NCBI RefSeq assembly: GCF_000010165.1
Contig: NC_012491.1
Span: 6,138,001 to 6,202,000 of the forward strand
DNA: 64,000 nucleotides
Origin: Brevibacillus brevis NBRC 100599
GTDB lineage: Bacteria > Bacillota > Bacilli > Brevibacillales > Brevibacillaceae
Direction of reading: 5' to 3'
Positions 54,458 through 64,000 of this stretch are shown here, one piece after another; position 1 is the stretch's first letter, and each line of letters opens with the position of its first letter. Made by a program: the position numbers and the translations under genes. A model generated the notes under the pieces. The model was not told where the DNA came from. It did no database searches and saw only the letters and a list, made by a program, of their open reading frames with translations.

Positions 54458-55209
54458 GCTTTCACCACTTTAAGAGTTGATAATCTGCCGTAAACTTGTT
54501 GTTCCTCTTCGCTCAATCCGTCATCCGTGATTACCGTGATGCCTTGCAGGTCTCCCACTTTGGCAAAGGTGACCCTGGAAAACTTGTCAGAGTCGGTCAA
54601 GACAAATCGCTCGTCAGAAAACTGCAAGGCCAGCTGCTTGACGTATGCCTCATCCGGGTCAGGTGTGGTCAGACCGTGATGCTGGTCAATGCCGTTGGTC
54701 CCGAGAAAGCATTTGTCGAATCGGTATTGACTGAGCGCAGTGATCGCATCACGCCCCACCATCGACAGTGTAGCCGCTTTCAATTCTCCGCCCAGCAGGA
54801 TCGTCCTGATATTTCGCTTGATAAGCTGAAGGGCAATGTCCACCCCGTTGGTAACGACCATGATATTTTCGTAAGGTAAATAGGGCAGCATCTGATACGT
54901 CGTAGTTCCCGCATCGATGAAAATAGAGTCGTGTGGTTTTATCAAACTGGCGGCATATTTGGCGATCGCCAGTTTCTCCCGCTCATGTTTGACCGATTTT
55001 TCCAGAATCGTCGGCTCTTCGATTTTGCTCTGTAGCACAGACGCCCCTCCGTGCACGCGTTTAAGCAAGCGCTGTTCTTCCAATTCGCTTAAATCTCGCC
55101 GGATCGTCGATTCCGATGCCCCAGTCGCTTCCACAAGCTCATGAATGCGCACAATATCTTTTTCTTCCACTAAAGCTACTATCAGTTGATGACGTTCAGG
55201 GGTTAGCAT
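54454..55209 (-). CDS. fruR: DeoR-family fructose operon repressor
   Basis: The ATG at 55209 has GGGAGGATACG upstream and gives 251 residues. Helix-turn-helix: MLTPERHQLIVALVEEKDIV, then GASESTIRRDLSELEEQRLL. The sensing domain has IFIDAGTTTYQMLPYL and GTNGIDQHHGLTTPDPDEAY. It is first in the fru operon. It likely responds to fructose 1-phosphate and controls its own promoter, in front of which lie TGATTG/TGATTA repeats. Confidence 0.94.
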   Translation of the reverse strand: MLTPERHQLIVALVEEKDIVRIHELVEATGASESTIRRDLSELEEQRLLKRVHGGASVLQSKIEEPTILEKSVKHEREKLAIAKYAASLIKPHDSIFIDAGTTTYQMLPYLPYENIMVVTNGVDIALQLIKRNIRTILLGGELKAATLSMVGRDAITALSQYRFDKCFLGTNGIDQHHGLTTPDPDEAYVKQLALQFSDERFVLTDSDKFSRVTFAKVGDLQGITVITDDGLSEEEQQVYGRLSTLKVVKA

Positions 55210-55249
55210 CGTATCCTCCCTTCTCCTAGTTGCACCAGGATTGATTTTG

Positions 55250-55297
55250 ATTATACATTCAAATTCAATCAAAAACAATCATTAATAGTCATAATCA
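55250..55297 (-). promoter_or_regulatory. Promoter and candidate operator of the fru operon
   Basis: On the minus strand TTGTTT (55273-55278) and TATAAT (55250-55255) are 17 bases apart. TGATTG occurs at two places 10 bases apart (55265-55270 and 55275-55280) with TGATTA at 55292-55297, overlapping or flanking the -35. The repeats are a likely FruR operator. Confidence 0.6.
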
Positions 55298-55409
55298 GTC
55301 AGTGATCGTTCACTCCTTCGGATAACAGACAAAGCTACCTCAAATCATCGGAGTGGCTTCCATATGAATCTATCCTAAACTTAGCTTGCCGAATGAACGC
55401 GACCGCGAC

Positions 55410-56017
55410 TTACTCTGCTTTCATTTTTTCAAGGACAAGCGCTATCGATTTCTCCTTGATGTGGGGGAAATCACTGATGATCCAGTGAGGAACGACATAT
55501 ACATGATTGTTTTTGACTGCTTTTAACTGCTGCCATAAAGTGCTGTTAGTTAACTCTTGGAATCTCTTATCGGATTCTTCGTCTGGACCCTTGGCTGGAT
55601 TTCCAACCTGAATGAAAATATGATCTGGATTCAGCTCCGGCAATTTTTCCATAGAAATAACTTCAAACTTTTTCATAGCTTCCATTGAGGGAGCGGCTTC
55701 AATCCCAAATCGCGGGCAATCGTCGCGGCAAACAGTTGATTCGGTCCGTGAACCCGATATTCTTTTGCCATGGCATAGGGCTTGATGCCAAGAGCGTAAA
55801 GAGAGTCAGCCGGCCGATAATCAAGCACTGCAATTTTCTTCGGCTCCCCTTTTATGGTGGTTTTTCCGGAATAGTGTTCAATGACCCGCTGTGCGGATGA
55901 TTGATTGTTACGTGCAGTAGACATTTGTTCCTGGCTAGCACCGCAGCCGATGAGGAACAAGCAGCTTACCAGAATGAAAAAAAGAACCTCCAATCCAAAA
56001 ACGGATCGAAGGTTCAC
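55410..56017 (-). pseudogene. Broken siderophore/iron-binding lipoprotein (FecB/FhuD-like)
   Basis: The 114-residue first frame has a lipoprotein signal ([14 protein letters not shown]) and the start of the N-lobe ([38 protein letters not shown]). It then jumps to the C-lobe ([19 protein letters not shown]) and stops. A second frame (55410-55685) continues as [39 protein letters not shown]. So about half of the usual 300 residues is deleted and a frameshift near 55680 separates the remainder. No permease genes are adjacent. It is a decayed iron-uptake receptor. Confidence 0.85.
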
Positions 56018-56038
56018 TGTAAGATTGCCATTAACTAA

Positions 56039-57538
56039 TTAACTATAAGCCAGTTCCTTCTCGCTTAGACCCAGCGCCTCGTCAGTCGAACGTTGAATCT
56101 CGTGGAGAAGCTCTTGGTTTTGCATGAGTGACACGCCATAAGAAGGAATCATTTCTTTGATTTTCGGTTCCCACTCTGCCATACGTTGTGGGAAGCATTT
56201 TTCTAATACCTCAAGCATAACCTGAACAGCTGTAGAAGCACCTGGAGATGCGCCGAGCAATGCAGCTACGGAGCCATCAGCGGCACTAACTACTTCTGTA
56301 CCAAATTGAAGGGTACCTTTTCCTGCTGGTGTATCCTTGATAACCTGCACGCGTTGGCCCGCTACCACGATACCCCAATCCTCGCTTTTCGCATTCGGAA
56401 TGAACTCCCGTAGTTCTTCCATGCGTTTTTCATGCGATAGCATAACTTGCTCGATCAGGTATTTGGTCAATGCCATTTCTTTTACGCCTGCCGCCAACAT
56501 CGTGATGACGTTGTTCGGTTTTACAGAAGTGATCAAATCCAAATTGGAACCTGTTTTTAAGAACTTTGGCGAGAATCCCGCAAAAGGTCCAAACAGCAAG
56601 GATTTTTTGTTGTCGATGTATCTGGTATCCAGATGCGGTACCGACATTGGAGGAGCGCCGACCTTTGCTTTACCGTACACTTTTGCATGGTGCTGCTCTA
56701 CCACTTCCTGATTTTTACAAACCATGAACAATCCACTTACCGGGAAACCGCCGATATGTTTGGACTCTGGAATACCAGTTTTTTGGAGCAGATGCAAGCT
56801 ACCGCCGCCACCGCCGATAAAGACGAATTTGGCAATATGCTCTTCGATGTTGCCGGTGCCCATATTGTACACTTTTAATTTCCACATGCCGTCGCTCGTA
56901 CGTTTGATATCCTCAACAGCATGTTTGTAGTTAATCGCGACGTCTTTCGTCTTCAGATAATCAAACAACATACGTGTCAAAGCACCAAAATTGACATCCG
57001 TACCAGAGTCTATTTTGGTTGCAGCTATTGGTTCATTCGTTGCGCGGCCTTCCATGATGAGCGGAATCCATTCCTTCAGTTTTTCAGGGTCATCGGAGTA
57101 CTCCATCCCTTGAAAGAGAGGATTGTTTGCCAGCGCTTCAAAACGCTTTTTCAAAAAGCTTACATTCTTTTCACCTTGCACCATACTCATATGAGGTATT
57201 GGCATAATAAAGTCTTGCGGATTTTGGATGAGATTGTTTTTTACAAGGTAAGCCCAGAATTGTCTGGACAGCTGAAAATGTTCATTGATTTTAATCGCTT
57301 TGCTAATATCTATAGACCCGTCAGCTTTCTCGGATGTATAGTTCAGCTCACAGAGTGCCGCGTGGCCAGTACCCGCATTATTCCATTCGTTCGAGCTTTC
57401 CTCGCCTGCTTTTGCGAGTTTCTCAAAAACTTTGATTTCCAACTCCGGTGCCAATTCTTTTAGTAATGCTCCCAGAGTTGCGCTCATGACACCTGCACCA
57501 ATCAAAATAACGTCTGTTTTTTGCTGTATGGAGCTCAT
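56039..57538 (-). CDS. mqo: Malate:quinone oxidoreductase
   Basis: This 499-residue protein has the FAD-binding [20 protein letters not shown] at residues 9-28 and family stretches [85 protein letters not shown] and [20 protein letters not shown]. It is a membrane-associated FAD enzyme that oxidises malate and reduces quinone, serving the TCA cycle and respiratory chain. A leader hairpin lies about 40 bases before the start. Confidence 0.96.
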
Positions 57539-57887
57539 ATTACCCTTCCTTATCTACTGTTTTTGTAAAAAAGAAGTAGTAGCTCCTTGCCCCGTTGCAA
57601 GACGCTACGAAAACATCTTACCTTTCACAACTATAACTATATCATAGAAATTATTTATTGATTCAATTATCTATTATAATTAGAGGATTAATAACTATTT
57701 AATGTTGGTAAAACAGGGAGGATTCCGCAAACGGTACCTGAGGAACCCATAAAAACCATTGTCTTATCTCAATTTCTTGCAGGGATGAAGGATTTGGTTT
57801 GTTATTACCAGTGAGGAGATTAGCATATAAATTCCGCTATGACCATGGTATATACTGGAAATATCTCATATCTAAGGAGAGATGGAG
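57539..57887. other. Intergenic region between mqo and the divergent unknown gene
   Basis: The region is AT-rich. It contains the mqo leader hairpin (57579-57608) and a promoter-like AT-rich stretch around 57640-57690 for mqo. No small ORF with ribosome site was found. Confidence 0.5.
57579..57608 (-). promoter_or_regulatory. Leader hairpin upstream of mqo (possible attenuator)
   Basis: On the minus strand GTAGC-GT-CTTGC pairs with GCAAG-GA-GCTAC across a 6-base loop and is followed by TACTTCTTTTTTAC. It lies between the probable promoter and the mqo start, about 40 bases from the ATG. It resembles a weak intrinsic terminator. Confidence 0.45.
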
Positions 57888-58436
57888 ATGAACTCTTTGA
57901 CCCACCTGACAAACAACATTCCGTGGCAACGTTTGACGACAGCCTATGGCAGAGGGACGGACATTCCGCAGCTTATACAGACCGGGCAATATGAGGAATT
58001 GGCCAATCTAATCGAGCACCAAAGCACCTTGTGGCAGACGACGCCTTGGGTGCTGCTGATACTCCTGCAGAAGCTTTCCAAACAAAAACCAGAGCAAGTC
58101 TCTTTGCAGGAAATTCAGTTGTACACGGCTGTAGCTTCTGCTATAAACGTGGACGAAATGGATTCACAAAATGCGGTTGAGACCATGAACGAGCTACTGG
58201 ACGAAAAGTACTTGTGGCCAGAGGACGAGGAAGACGATGAATTATGGTGGGAAGAAGAGGAGCCGCGGGGTTATGAGCAGGAAGCATTTTTCAGCTATTT
58301 TTCTTACAGTTATTTGCTGCTAAAAGACGCCATTCCCGTTTTCACTGCGATTATGGAAGAGAATGAGAAGCTCGCTCCCGCTATTCAAGAGCTGCTGCTT
58401 ATGCTCCAGTCAGAAGGGGAACGTGCTGTCGAATAG
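57888..58436 (+). CDS. Unknown acidic cytoplasmic protein
   Basis: The ATG at 57888 has AAGGAGAG at eight-base spacing; another ATG two codons earlier is too close to it. The product is 182 residues, helical and very acidic, with a run of Asp/Glu (PEDEEDDELWWEEEEP) around residue 110 and no signal or membrane segment. No family is recognised. It lies next to DMP19-like and SUKH-like genes, which suggests but does not prove an immunity-type role. Confidence 0.75.
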   Translation: MNSLTHLTNNIPWQRLTTAYGRGTDIPQLIQTGQYEELANLIEHQSTLWQTTPWVLLILLQKLSKQKPEQVSLQEIQLYTAVASAINVDEMDSQNAVETMNELLDEKYLWPEDEEDDELWWEEEEPRGYEQEAFFSYFSYSYLLLKDAIPVFTAIMEENEKLAPAIQELLLMLQSEGERAVE

Positions 58437-58479
58437 GCATCGGTGTCTCCTATGATAGTCCGTACCCACCCACGTCTCC

Positions 58480-58917
58480 TTATGACGGGGCGGGTATTCC
58501 CAACTGCTGTACGTAATATCGATGGGCAACTTCTGCAATGCGATCCTGGTCTTCCCAGAAGCTCTGATCAAGCTTATCCAGCCGTTCTGCCTCTTCCTCA
58601 GTAAGAAACTGTGGAATATCCCAAAGTTGGGTGAGGCGGTTGTCCTCTGACAAATGCTCGATGCAGGCATATCCGGACTGGACGATTTCGAGTGCATGGA
58701 CTGCCCCGATGGCTTGTAAGGCCCGTACCGCGTAGATATATGCCTCTTCTCCCCAGTTGCAAAAAAACTGCAAAAACCCGCCGTTATATACATCAGCTTC
58801 CAACAACCATAATGCGGCAATTTCTTGTTCCTGTGAGGTCAGTGTGTTCCAGCCCGAAGCATTCTTTTTCTGTACAAAGGCTGCGGCAAAATCGAACCAT
58901 ACATCATGGATATCCAT
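58480..58917 (-). CDS. DMP19 family protein (DUF4375)
   Basis: The ATG at 58917 (AAGGGG upstream) gives 145 residues; a TTG three codons earlier overlaps the ribosome site. It contains ADVYNGGFLQFFCNWGEEAY, the NGGF-Q-F core of DUF4375, flanked by EQEIAALWLLE and ALQAIGAVHALEIV. DMP19 of Neisseria was described as a DNA mimic that blocks a regulator; in other bacteria family members cluster with immunity proteins. Convergent with the upstream unknown gene. Confidence 0.8.
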   Translation of the reverse strand: MDIHDVWFDFAAAFVQKKNASGWNTLTSQEQEIAALWLLEADVYNGGFLQFFCNWGEEAYIYAVRALQAIGAVHALEIVQSGYACIEHLSEDNRLTQLWDIPQFLTEEEAERLDKLDQSFWEDQDRIAEVAHRYYVQQLGIPAPS

Positions 58918-59058
58918 CTTACTCAATCCCCTTCTAGATCAGCTATGCACAAACAACACGAAATAAATTAATCTTATATGAATACATAGTCGTTTGGTAG
59001 ATGGTGGTAGCTTCGCGTGGCTGGCATCTAAGAAAAAGAATCGTTTAGGAGGTTTGCA

Positions 59059-60438
59059 ATGGATCAGGTACTTATCGAACAATTGAATCGCTGGCATGAA
59101 GAAGACGAACAGCAGCGAATTGTGGACTTGCTGTTAACCGTTCCCGAGGAGGAACGAGAGTATGAGGCGGTCAGCCGACTGGGCAGAGCTTATAACAACC
59201 TGGGACTTTACGATGAGGCGCTCAACCAATTGAAGAAAATTGCTGAAGCAGGTCAACAAGATCCAATCTGGCACTTTCGAGTAGGTTTTGCCCTCTATCA
59301 TTTGAAAAGATATGAAGAGGCGACTGAGGCATTCCGCACCTCAGACAAGTTAGAAACCGGCAATCAGAATACTGAATCATGGTTAAAGTGGAGCTTGCAA
59401 AAAGCGGAAAAGCAGCAAAGACAGGAGCTTCGGATGGCAGCCAAAAGGGCAGCGGCTGTTGAGGGTTCAGCATCGGAGGAAGTTCCTTTTTCGAACATGT
59501 CGTTTGAAGACTTTTGGGACGACAGCGAGTACGCGAAAAAGGCATATCAATCCGCGCCACCCACGGATGAACTGATCGCATCGATCGAGGAAGAGCTGGG
59601 ATACAAGCTCCCTGCCTCCTATCTTGCACTCATGAAGCAGCAGAATGGCGGCATTCCGAAGAACACGTGCTTCCCAACAGAGGACCCTACCTCCTGGGCT
59701 GAGAATCACATTGCCATTACGGGTATTTTAGGCATTGGCCGCGAGAAAAGCTATTCGCTCTGCGGAGATCTCGGCAGCCAGTTTATGATTGAAGACTGGG
59801 GCTATCCCGACATTGGAGTCGTCATCTGCGACTGTCCTTCAGCAGGTCATGACGTAGTGATGCTAGATTATCGGGCATGCGGGAGAGATGGTGAACCCGA
59901 AGTCATTCACGTCGATCAGGAAAGCGATTATGAAATTACTTTCCTGGCTGAAAATTTCGAGGCGTTTATCAGAGGCTTGGTGAGCGAAGAAGAATACGAT
60001 ACCTCCGAGGAGGACAAGGAAGTGGCTCTTTACAAAGTAGCCCACGGAAAGTTTTCTTCCTTGCTGGAGGAGCTGTGCACGCCCGTATCGGAAGTGGAAC
60101 AAATCGATCAGAAAATACGCAGCATTTGTACACGAATTGTAGAGGAAAAAGGCTTTTTCTCTTTTCATGCGGATGAACTCTCGTATCTGATGTACGATGT
60201 GCAGTTTTGGCTTTACACGAAGTCATATCCCGATACCACTCGCGAACAGTACCTGGCTGTCTATGAGAAAATGATCGCCTTTGGCGGAGAATTCGGGCAA
60301 GGCGGATATGCTCCAGGATGGATCAGCGAGTGGCTGGATCGTCGCAAGGAGGAAGGTCGGATCGTACAGGAAAATGGACACATCCGGTTTACAGATCAGT
60401 TCGCATCAGAAGTGATTCAGCAGCTTCGAGAAGCCTAA
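59059..60438 (+). CDS. TPR protein with SMI1/KNR4 (SUKH) domain
   Basis: This 459-residue protein has N-terminal TPR-like repeats (about 30-100; AYNNLGLYDEALNQLKKIAE and FALYHLKRYEEATEAFRTSD) and a basic linker. A SUKH domain spans about 170-320: TDELIASIEEELGYKLPASY, LMKQQNGGIPKNTCFPTED, WGYPDIGVVICDCPSAGHDV and VIHVDQESDYEITFLAENFE. A C-terminal helical part follows. SUKH proteins are common immunity proteins against contact-dependent nuclease toxins, but also occur alone. AGGAGG precedes the start. No toxin gene is visible nearby. Confidence 0.88.
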   Translation: MDQVLIEQLNRWHEEDEQQRIVDLLLTVPEEEREYEAVSRLGRAYNNLGLYDEALNQLKKIAEAGQQDPIWHFRVGFALYHLKRYEEATEAFRTSDKLETGNQNTESWLKWSLQKAEKQQRQELRMAAKRAAAVEGSASEEVPFSNMSFEDFWDDSEYAKKAYQSAPPTDELIASIEEELGYKLPASYLALMKQQNGGIPKNTCFPTEDPTSWAENHIAITGILGIGREKSYSLCGDLGSQFMIEDWGYPDIGVVICDCPSAGHDVVMLDYRACGRDGEPEVIHVDQESDYEITFLAENFEAFIRGLVSEEEYDTSEEDKEVALYKVAHGKFSSLLEELCTPVSEVEQIDQKIRSICTRIVEEKGFFSFHADELSYLMYDVQFWLYTKSYPDTTREQYLAVYEKMIAFGGEFGQGGYAPGWISEWLDRRKEEGRIVQENGHIRFTDQFASEVIQQLREA

Positions 60439-60454
60439 AAAGCATGCAAGCAAC

Positions 60455-60490
60455 AAAGAGCCCACGTCGTCGCGGGCTCTTCTTTTATTC
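60455..60490. terminator. Bidirectional intrinsic terminator
   Basis: AAGAGCCCACG pairs with CGCGGGCTCTT (one mismatch) across a short loop, with TCTTTTATT following on the plus strand. It lies between the SUKH gene and the convergent cysI. Confidence 0.75.
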
Positions 60491-60509
60491 AATTGACTGC
60501 TAGGCCGTA

Positions 60510-62231
60510 CTACTCATGAAAATCGAGTCCCGATCTGACTTCTTTCACATACCCTGCCCGAATGACGAAATCTCCGAAGTGTTCGCCTTCTTCGCGTTCC
60601 TTCGCATACCGATTTAAAATTGGCCGCAGTTCATTCAATATTTCTGCTTCTCCGATGTTTTCACGATACAGCTTGTTCAATCGATTGCCAGAGAAACCGC
60701 CGCCCAAATACATGTTGTATTTACCGACAGCCTTCCCAATAAAAGAGATTTCTGCAAGTGCAGGTCTTGCGCATCCATTTGGGCACCCTGTCATACGAAT
60801 GACGATCTCCTCATCGCGCAAACCCGCCTCATCCAAGATCAACTCGATCTCATCCAGCAGTGTAGGCAAATAACGTTCTGCCTCAGCCATCGCGAGTCCG
60901 CAAGTCGGCAACGAAACACAAGCCATGGAGTTTCTCCGGAGTGCAGAATAGGTAGCTCCATCGGTGAGCCCGTATGCTTGAATGATCTGTTCAATTTCCG
61001 GCTTCTTTTCACTGGTGACATTCCCGATGAGGAGATTTTGATTCGGCGTCAGGCGGAAGTCCCCTGTATGCACCTTGGCAATCTCTCGCAAGCCGGACTT
61101 CAGGAGGTAGTTGTCCTCGTCTTTTACACGGCCATTCTGAATGAAAAGGGTAAAATGCCAGTTATCGTCGCTCCCTTTTACCCAACCGTAGCGATCGCCA
61201 TTATGCTCGAAGTGATAAGGTCGTACCTGCTCCAATTCCCAGCCCAGTCGCTGTTCCAGTTCATGGATAAACCATTCGATTCCGCGGTCGTCGATCGTAT
61301 ATTTGAAGCGAGCATGCTTCCGCACCGCACGATCTCCATAATCTCTCTGGATCATGACCGTTTTCTCGGCGACTTCCAGTACTTGTTCCGGTGTAACGAA
61401 GCCGATCACCCGCGCCACCTGCGGATACGTCTTCGGATCACCGTGGGTCATTCCCATTCCGCCCCCGACCGCTACGTTGAAGCCCAGCAGTCGACCTTCC
61501 TCATGAATGGCGATAAAGCCCAAATCCTGCGAAAAAACGTCAACATCGTTGGCAGGAGGTACGGCGATGCCGATTTTAAACTTGCGCGGCAAATAGACAG
61601 GCCCATAGATCGGTTCTTGCTCTACTTCATCCCGACTGTCGACGACTTTTTCTTCATCCAGCCAGATTTCATGATAGGCGCGAGTCCGGGGGTCCAGATG
61701 ATTGCTTATTTTTTTGGCCCATTCGTACACCTCTTGATGAACTTCCGACTCGTACGGGTTCGGGTTGCACATAACGTTGCGGTTGACATCCCCACAAGCA
61801 GCTAGTGTACTTAGCAAGGCTTCGTTTACTTCTTGAATCACCTGCTTCATATTCCACTTAATCACGCCATGCAGTTGAAAAGACTGACGAGTCGTCAGGC
61901 GAATCGTTCCATTCGCAAACTGCTGGGCGATATCGTCCATCATCAGCCATTGTTCTGGTGTGACAACGCCACCAGCGGCACGCACGCGGACCATGAATTG
62001 ATAGGCCGGCTCCAGCTTCTGTTTACTCCGTTCATTGCGAAGATCCCGATCATCCTGCATGTAGCTGCCATGAAATTTCATCAGGCGGTTATCATCCTCA
62101 GGGATAGAGCCCGAAATCCTGTCTTCCAGCGTTTCCGCCAGACTTCCCCGCAAGTAATCGCTTTTGCGTTTAATGTCCTCTACGTCGCTGTGAGGAGCAC
62201 TGTTTGACGAAAGCAAATGATTTTCTGACAT
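60510..62231 (-). CDS. cysI: Sulfite reductase hemoprotein (beta) subunit
   Basis: The ATG at 62231 has GGGGAGATAGG upstream and gives 573 residues, the usual CysI length. It contains [34 protein letters not shown] and the siroheme/4Fe-4S cysteines in [17 protein letters not shown] and [15 protein letters not shown]. With CysJ it reduces sulfite to sulfide for cysteine synthesis. Its start lies 34 bases after the cysJ stop. Confidence 0.96.
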
Positions 62232-62265
62232 GGTTCCTATCTCCCCTCTCATTCTTTCTCGAAAA

Positions 62266-64000
62266 TCAGTAGACATCTCGCTGATAGCGTTTTTCCTGCT
62301 GCAACCGTTTCAAGTACGCAACGACCTCCTCTGAATCAAGTCCACCCTCTTGTTGGAGAATGGTGACCAGAGCTGCGTGAACGTCATGCGCCATCCTTTT
62401 CTCATCTCCGCATACGTATACGTGCGCCCCATCCTGTAGCCATTGATAAAGCTCCTTACTCTTCTCAAGCATCCGGTGCTGAACATACACTTTTTCGCTC
62501 GTATCTCGAGAGAACGCGACATCCATATGCGTCAGTACGCCCTGTTTGAGCCAACGCTGCCATTCGAGCTGATAGAGAAAATCTGTGGAGAAATGCTGGT
62601 CGCCAAAGAAAAGCCATGTCTTGCCCGTCGCCCCAAGCTCCTCCCGTTCCCCCAAAAACGCACGGAATGGAGCGACACCCGTTCCGGGACCAATCATGAT
62701 CAACGGGGTGTCCGGGTTGGCTGGAAGCTTAAAGTTGGGGTTATGCTGCACAAATACTGGCAGCGTATCCCCCGCCTCCAAACGATCCGCGATATAGCTC
62801 GAACAAACGCCGTACCGATCTCGACCATGAGCCTGATAGTGAACATTGCGAATTGTAAGATGAACTTCGTCTGGGTAGGACTTCAAACTGCTTGAGATCG
62901 AATAGAGACGAGGCGGCAGCTTTCTAAGGATGGAAACAAATTCTTTGGAAGACACGCCCTTCAAATCGTAGTCCTCCACCAGGTCTAGCAAATCCCGATT
63001 TCGAACATACTCGCGAAGCTTTTGCTCCTGTCCTTCCGCAAGCAGTTCCCGCAACCCGTTTCCTGATGATAGCTTTACGGCTTGTTCCAAGAGAGGCTTG
63101 GTGAGAACCGTGATTTCAAAATGACTGGATAAGGCCTCTTCCAACGTGCGCTCTTCCCCGCTTTTATGAATGGGAACAAGTTCTTCCGGCTTCCAGCCCA
63201 TCGCGTCTATCAGCTCACGGACAAGGTCAGGATGATTTTTAGGATAGATCCCCAAACAGTCACCCGGTTCATACTCGAGACTGGAACCCTCAAGGGAGAT
63301 TTCCAGGTGGCGAGTTTCCTTATCTGATCCCCGTCCGTTCAGATTCAAGTTCTCCAAGACCACAGCCTGAAAGGGATTCGACCGTGAATATTCGGTCTGT
63401 GACGCTGACCCGATCACTGCGCCGCCCACGATTGCGCTTGCCGCAGCAGCCTGGGTTGCCGAAGTTTCACTGAGAGAAGCCAGGACCTGATTCATCCATT
63501 CGGAGGCGTGCTCGTCGTAATCCACATCGCAATCAACCCGGGGAGTAAGACGCTTGCCGCCTAACTCTTCCAACCGCTTGTCGAACTCCTTGCCAGTTTG
63601 GCAGAACCATTCATAAGAGGTATCGCCCAATGCCAGCACAGAAAAACGCAGGCCCTCCAATTGCGGTGCTCTTTTGCTGTGTAAGAATTCATGGAAGGAA
63701 ATGGCGTTGTCCGGTGGTTCACCATCTCCGTGTGTGCTTACCACAACAAGCAGGTTTTCAACCTTTTTCAACGCATTCGTCTTGAAGTCGCTCATAGAGG
63801 AAAGTGTTGCGTGGAAGCCGTGCTCCTGAAGCTTTCCGGTCAGCACCTTGGCAAGCTTTTGGCTGTTCCCGGACTGAGATCCGAAAAGCACTGTCACCTC
63901 TTTGGAAATGACTGGCCCATTCGTAGCTGAAGTGGCTTGAAACCCAGCGGCCATCGGTGCTTCCACTTTGTGAAAAGCTGCAAGATATCCGCTCAGCCAA
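62266..64000 (-). CDS. cysJ: Sulfite reductase flavoprotein (alpha) subunit (N-terminus outside window)
   Basis: About 578 residues are visible. The frame is open to the window edge, where [19 protein letters not shown] matches the pre-flavodoxin region of CysJ/YvgR, so the true start lies beyond 64000. The GTG at 63966 is not likely to be the start. Flavodoxin domain: [56 protein letters not shown]. The FAD/NADPH part has [36 protein letters not shown] and [17 protein letters not shown]. It passes electrons from NADPH to CysI. Confidence 0.95.

Overview
The window looks like chromosome of a low/medium-GC Gram-positive bacterium of the Paenibacillaceae, most likely Brevibacillus or a close relative. 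The grounds are strong AGGAGG-type ribosome sites, frequent GTG/TTG starts, lipobox lipoproteins, YesM/YesN-type sugar regulators, a Vpr-like exoprotease, an HPr with both His15 and Ser46, and many intrinsic terminators. The genus call is inference; no rRNA or tRNA is present.

Layout. 1-4254 (minus): one operon of response regulator, sensor kinase, membrane fusion protein, ABC ATPase and MacB-type permease (cut by the window edge), with a long inverted repeat between the regulators and the exporter. 4450-6650 (plus): a polar amino acid ABC importer with a hairpin between the binding protein and the permease. 6717-23186 (minus): a 16.5 kb carbohydrate locus with DeoR repressor, class II aldolase, SIS isomerase, PfkB sugar-phosphate kinase, ROK kinase, GH2 beta-galactosidase, YesM/YesN two-component system, oligosaccharide ABC importer, YesL-like protein and a second glycosidase. 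It could carry a galactoside from uptake to triose phosphates.

23374-34154: stress and small-molecule genes. These are LysR with a divergent DJ-1/PfpI protein, a 52-residue ORF, a single-chain NarX/NarL-like kinase-regulator fusion divergent from a serine beta-lactamase-fold hydrolase, a second DJ-1 protein, an MFS exporter with LysR, and a MarR / VOC dioxygenase / luciferase-like oxidoreductase set resembling the MhqR quinone-response system. 34361-36905: a membrane-bound J-domain/TPR protein followed by a DUF1266 protein, a pairing also known at the E. coli djlB/djlC-ybeR/ybeU locus. 36906-38795: a full-length group IIC intron encoding a 420-residue reverse transcriptase of the GsI-IIC type, inserted beside a bidirectional terminator.

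38847-46091: TetR divergent from a membrane protein/GNAT/epimerase/AraC operon, a VOC protein, an RtcB RNA ligase with an unusual 390-base leader containing a promoter and a 29-codon ORF, and an ankyrin protein. 46323-49436: a large secreted subtilase. 49525-55209 (minus): a fructose PTS operon fruR-fruK-fruA-ptsH-ptsI. 55410-56017: a siderophore-binding-protein pseudogene. 56039-57538: malate:quinone oxidoreductase with a leader hairpin. 57888-60438: immunity-like proteins (unknown acidic protein, DMP19, TPR-SUKH). 60510-64000: sulfite reductase cysI and cysJ (cysJ cut by the window edge).

The most notable items are the group IIC intron and its insertion site, the J-domain/DUF1266 pair, the single-polypeptide two-component system with a nearby palindrome, the rtcB leader ORF, and the inverted repeat with a T-box-like motif upstream of the exporter genes.
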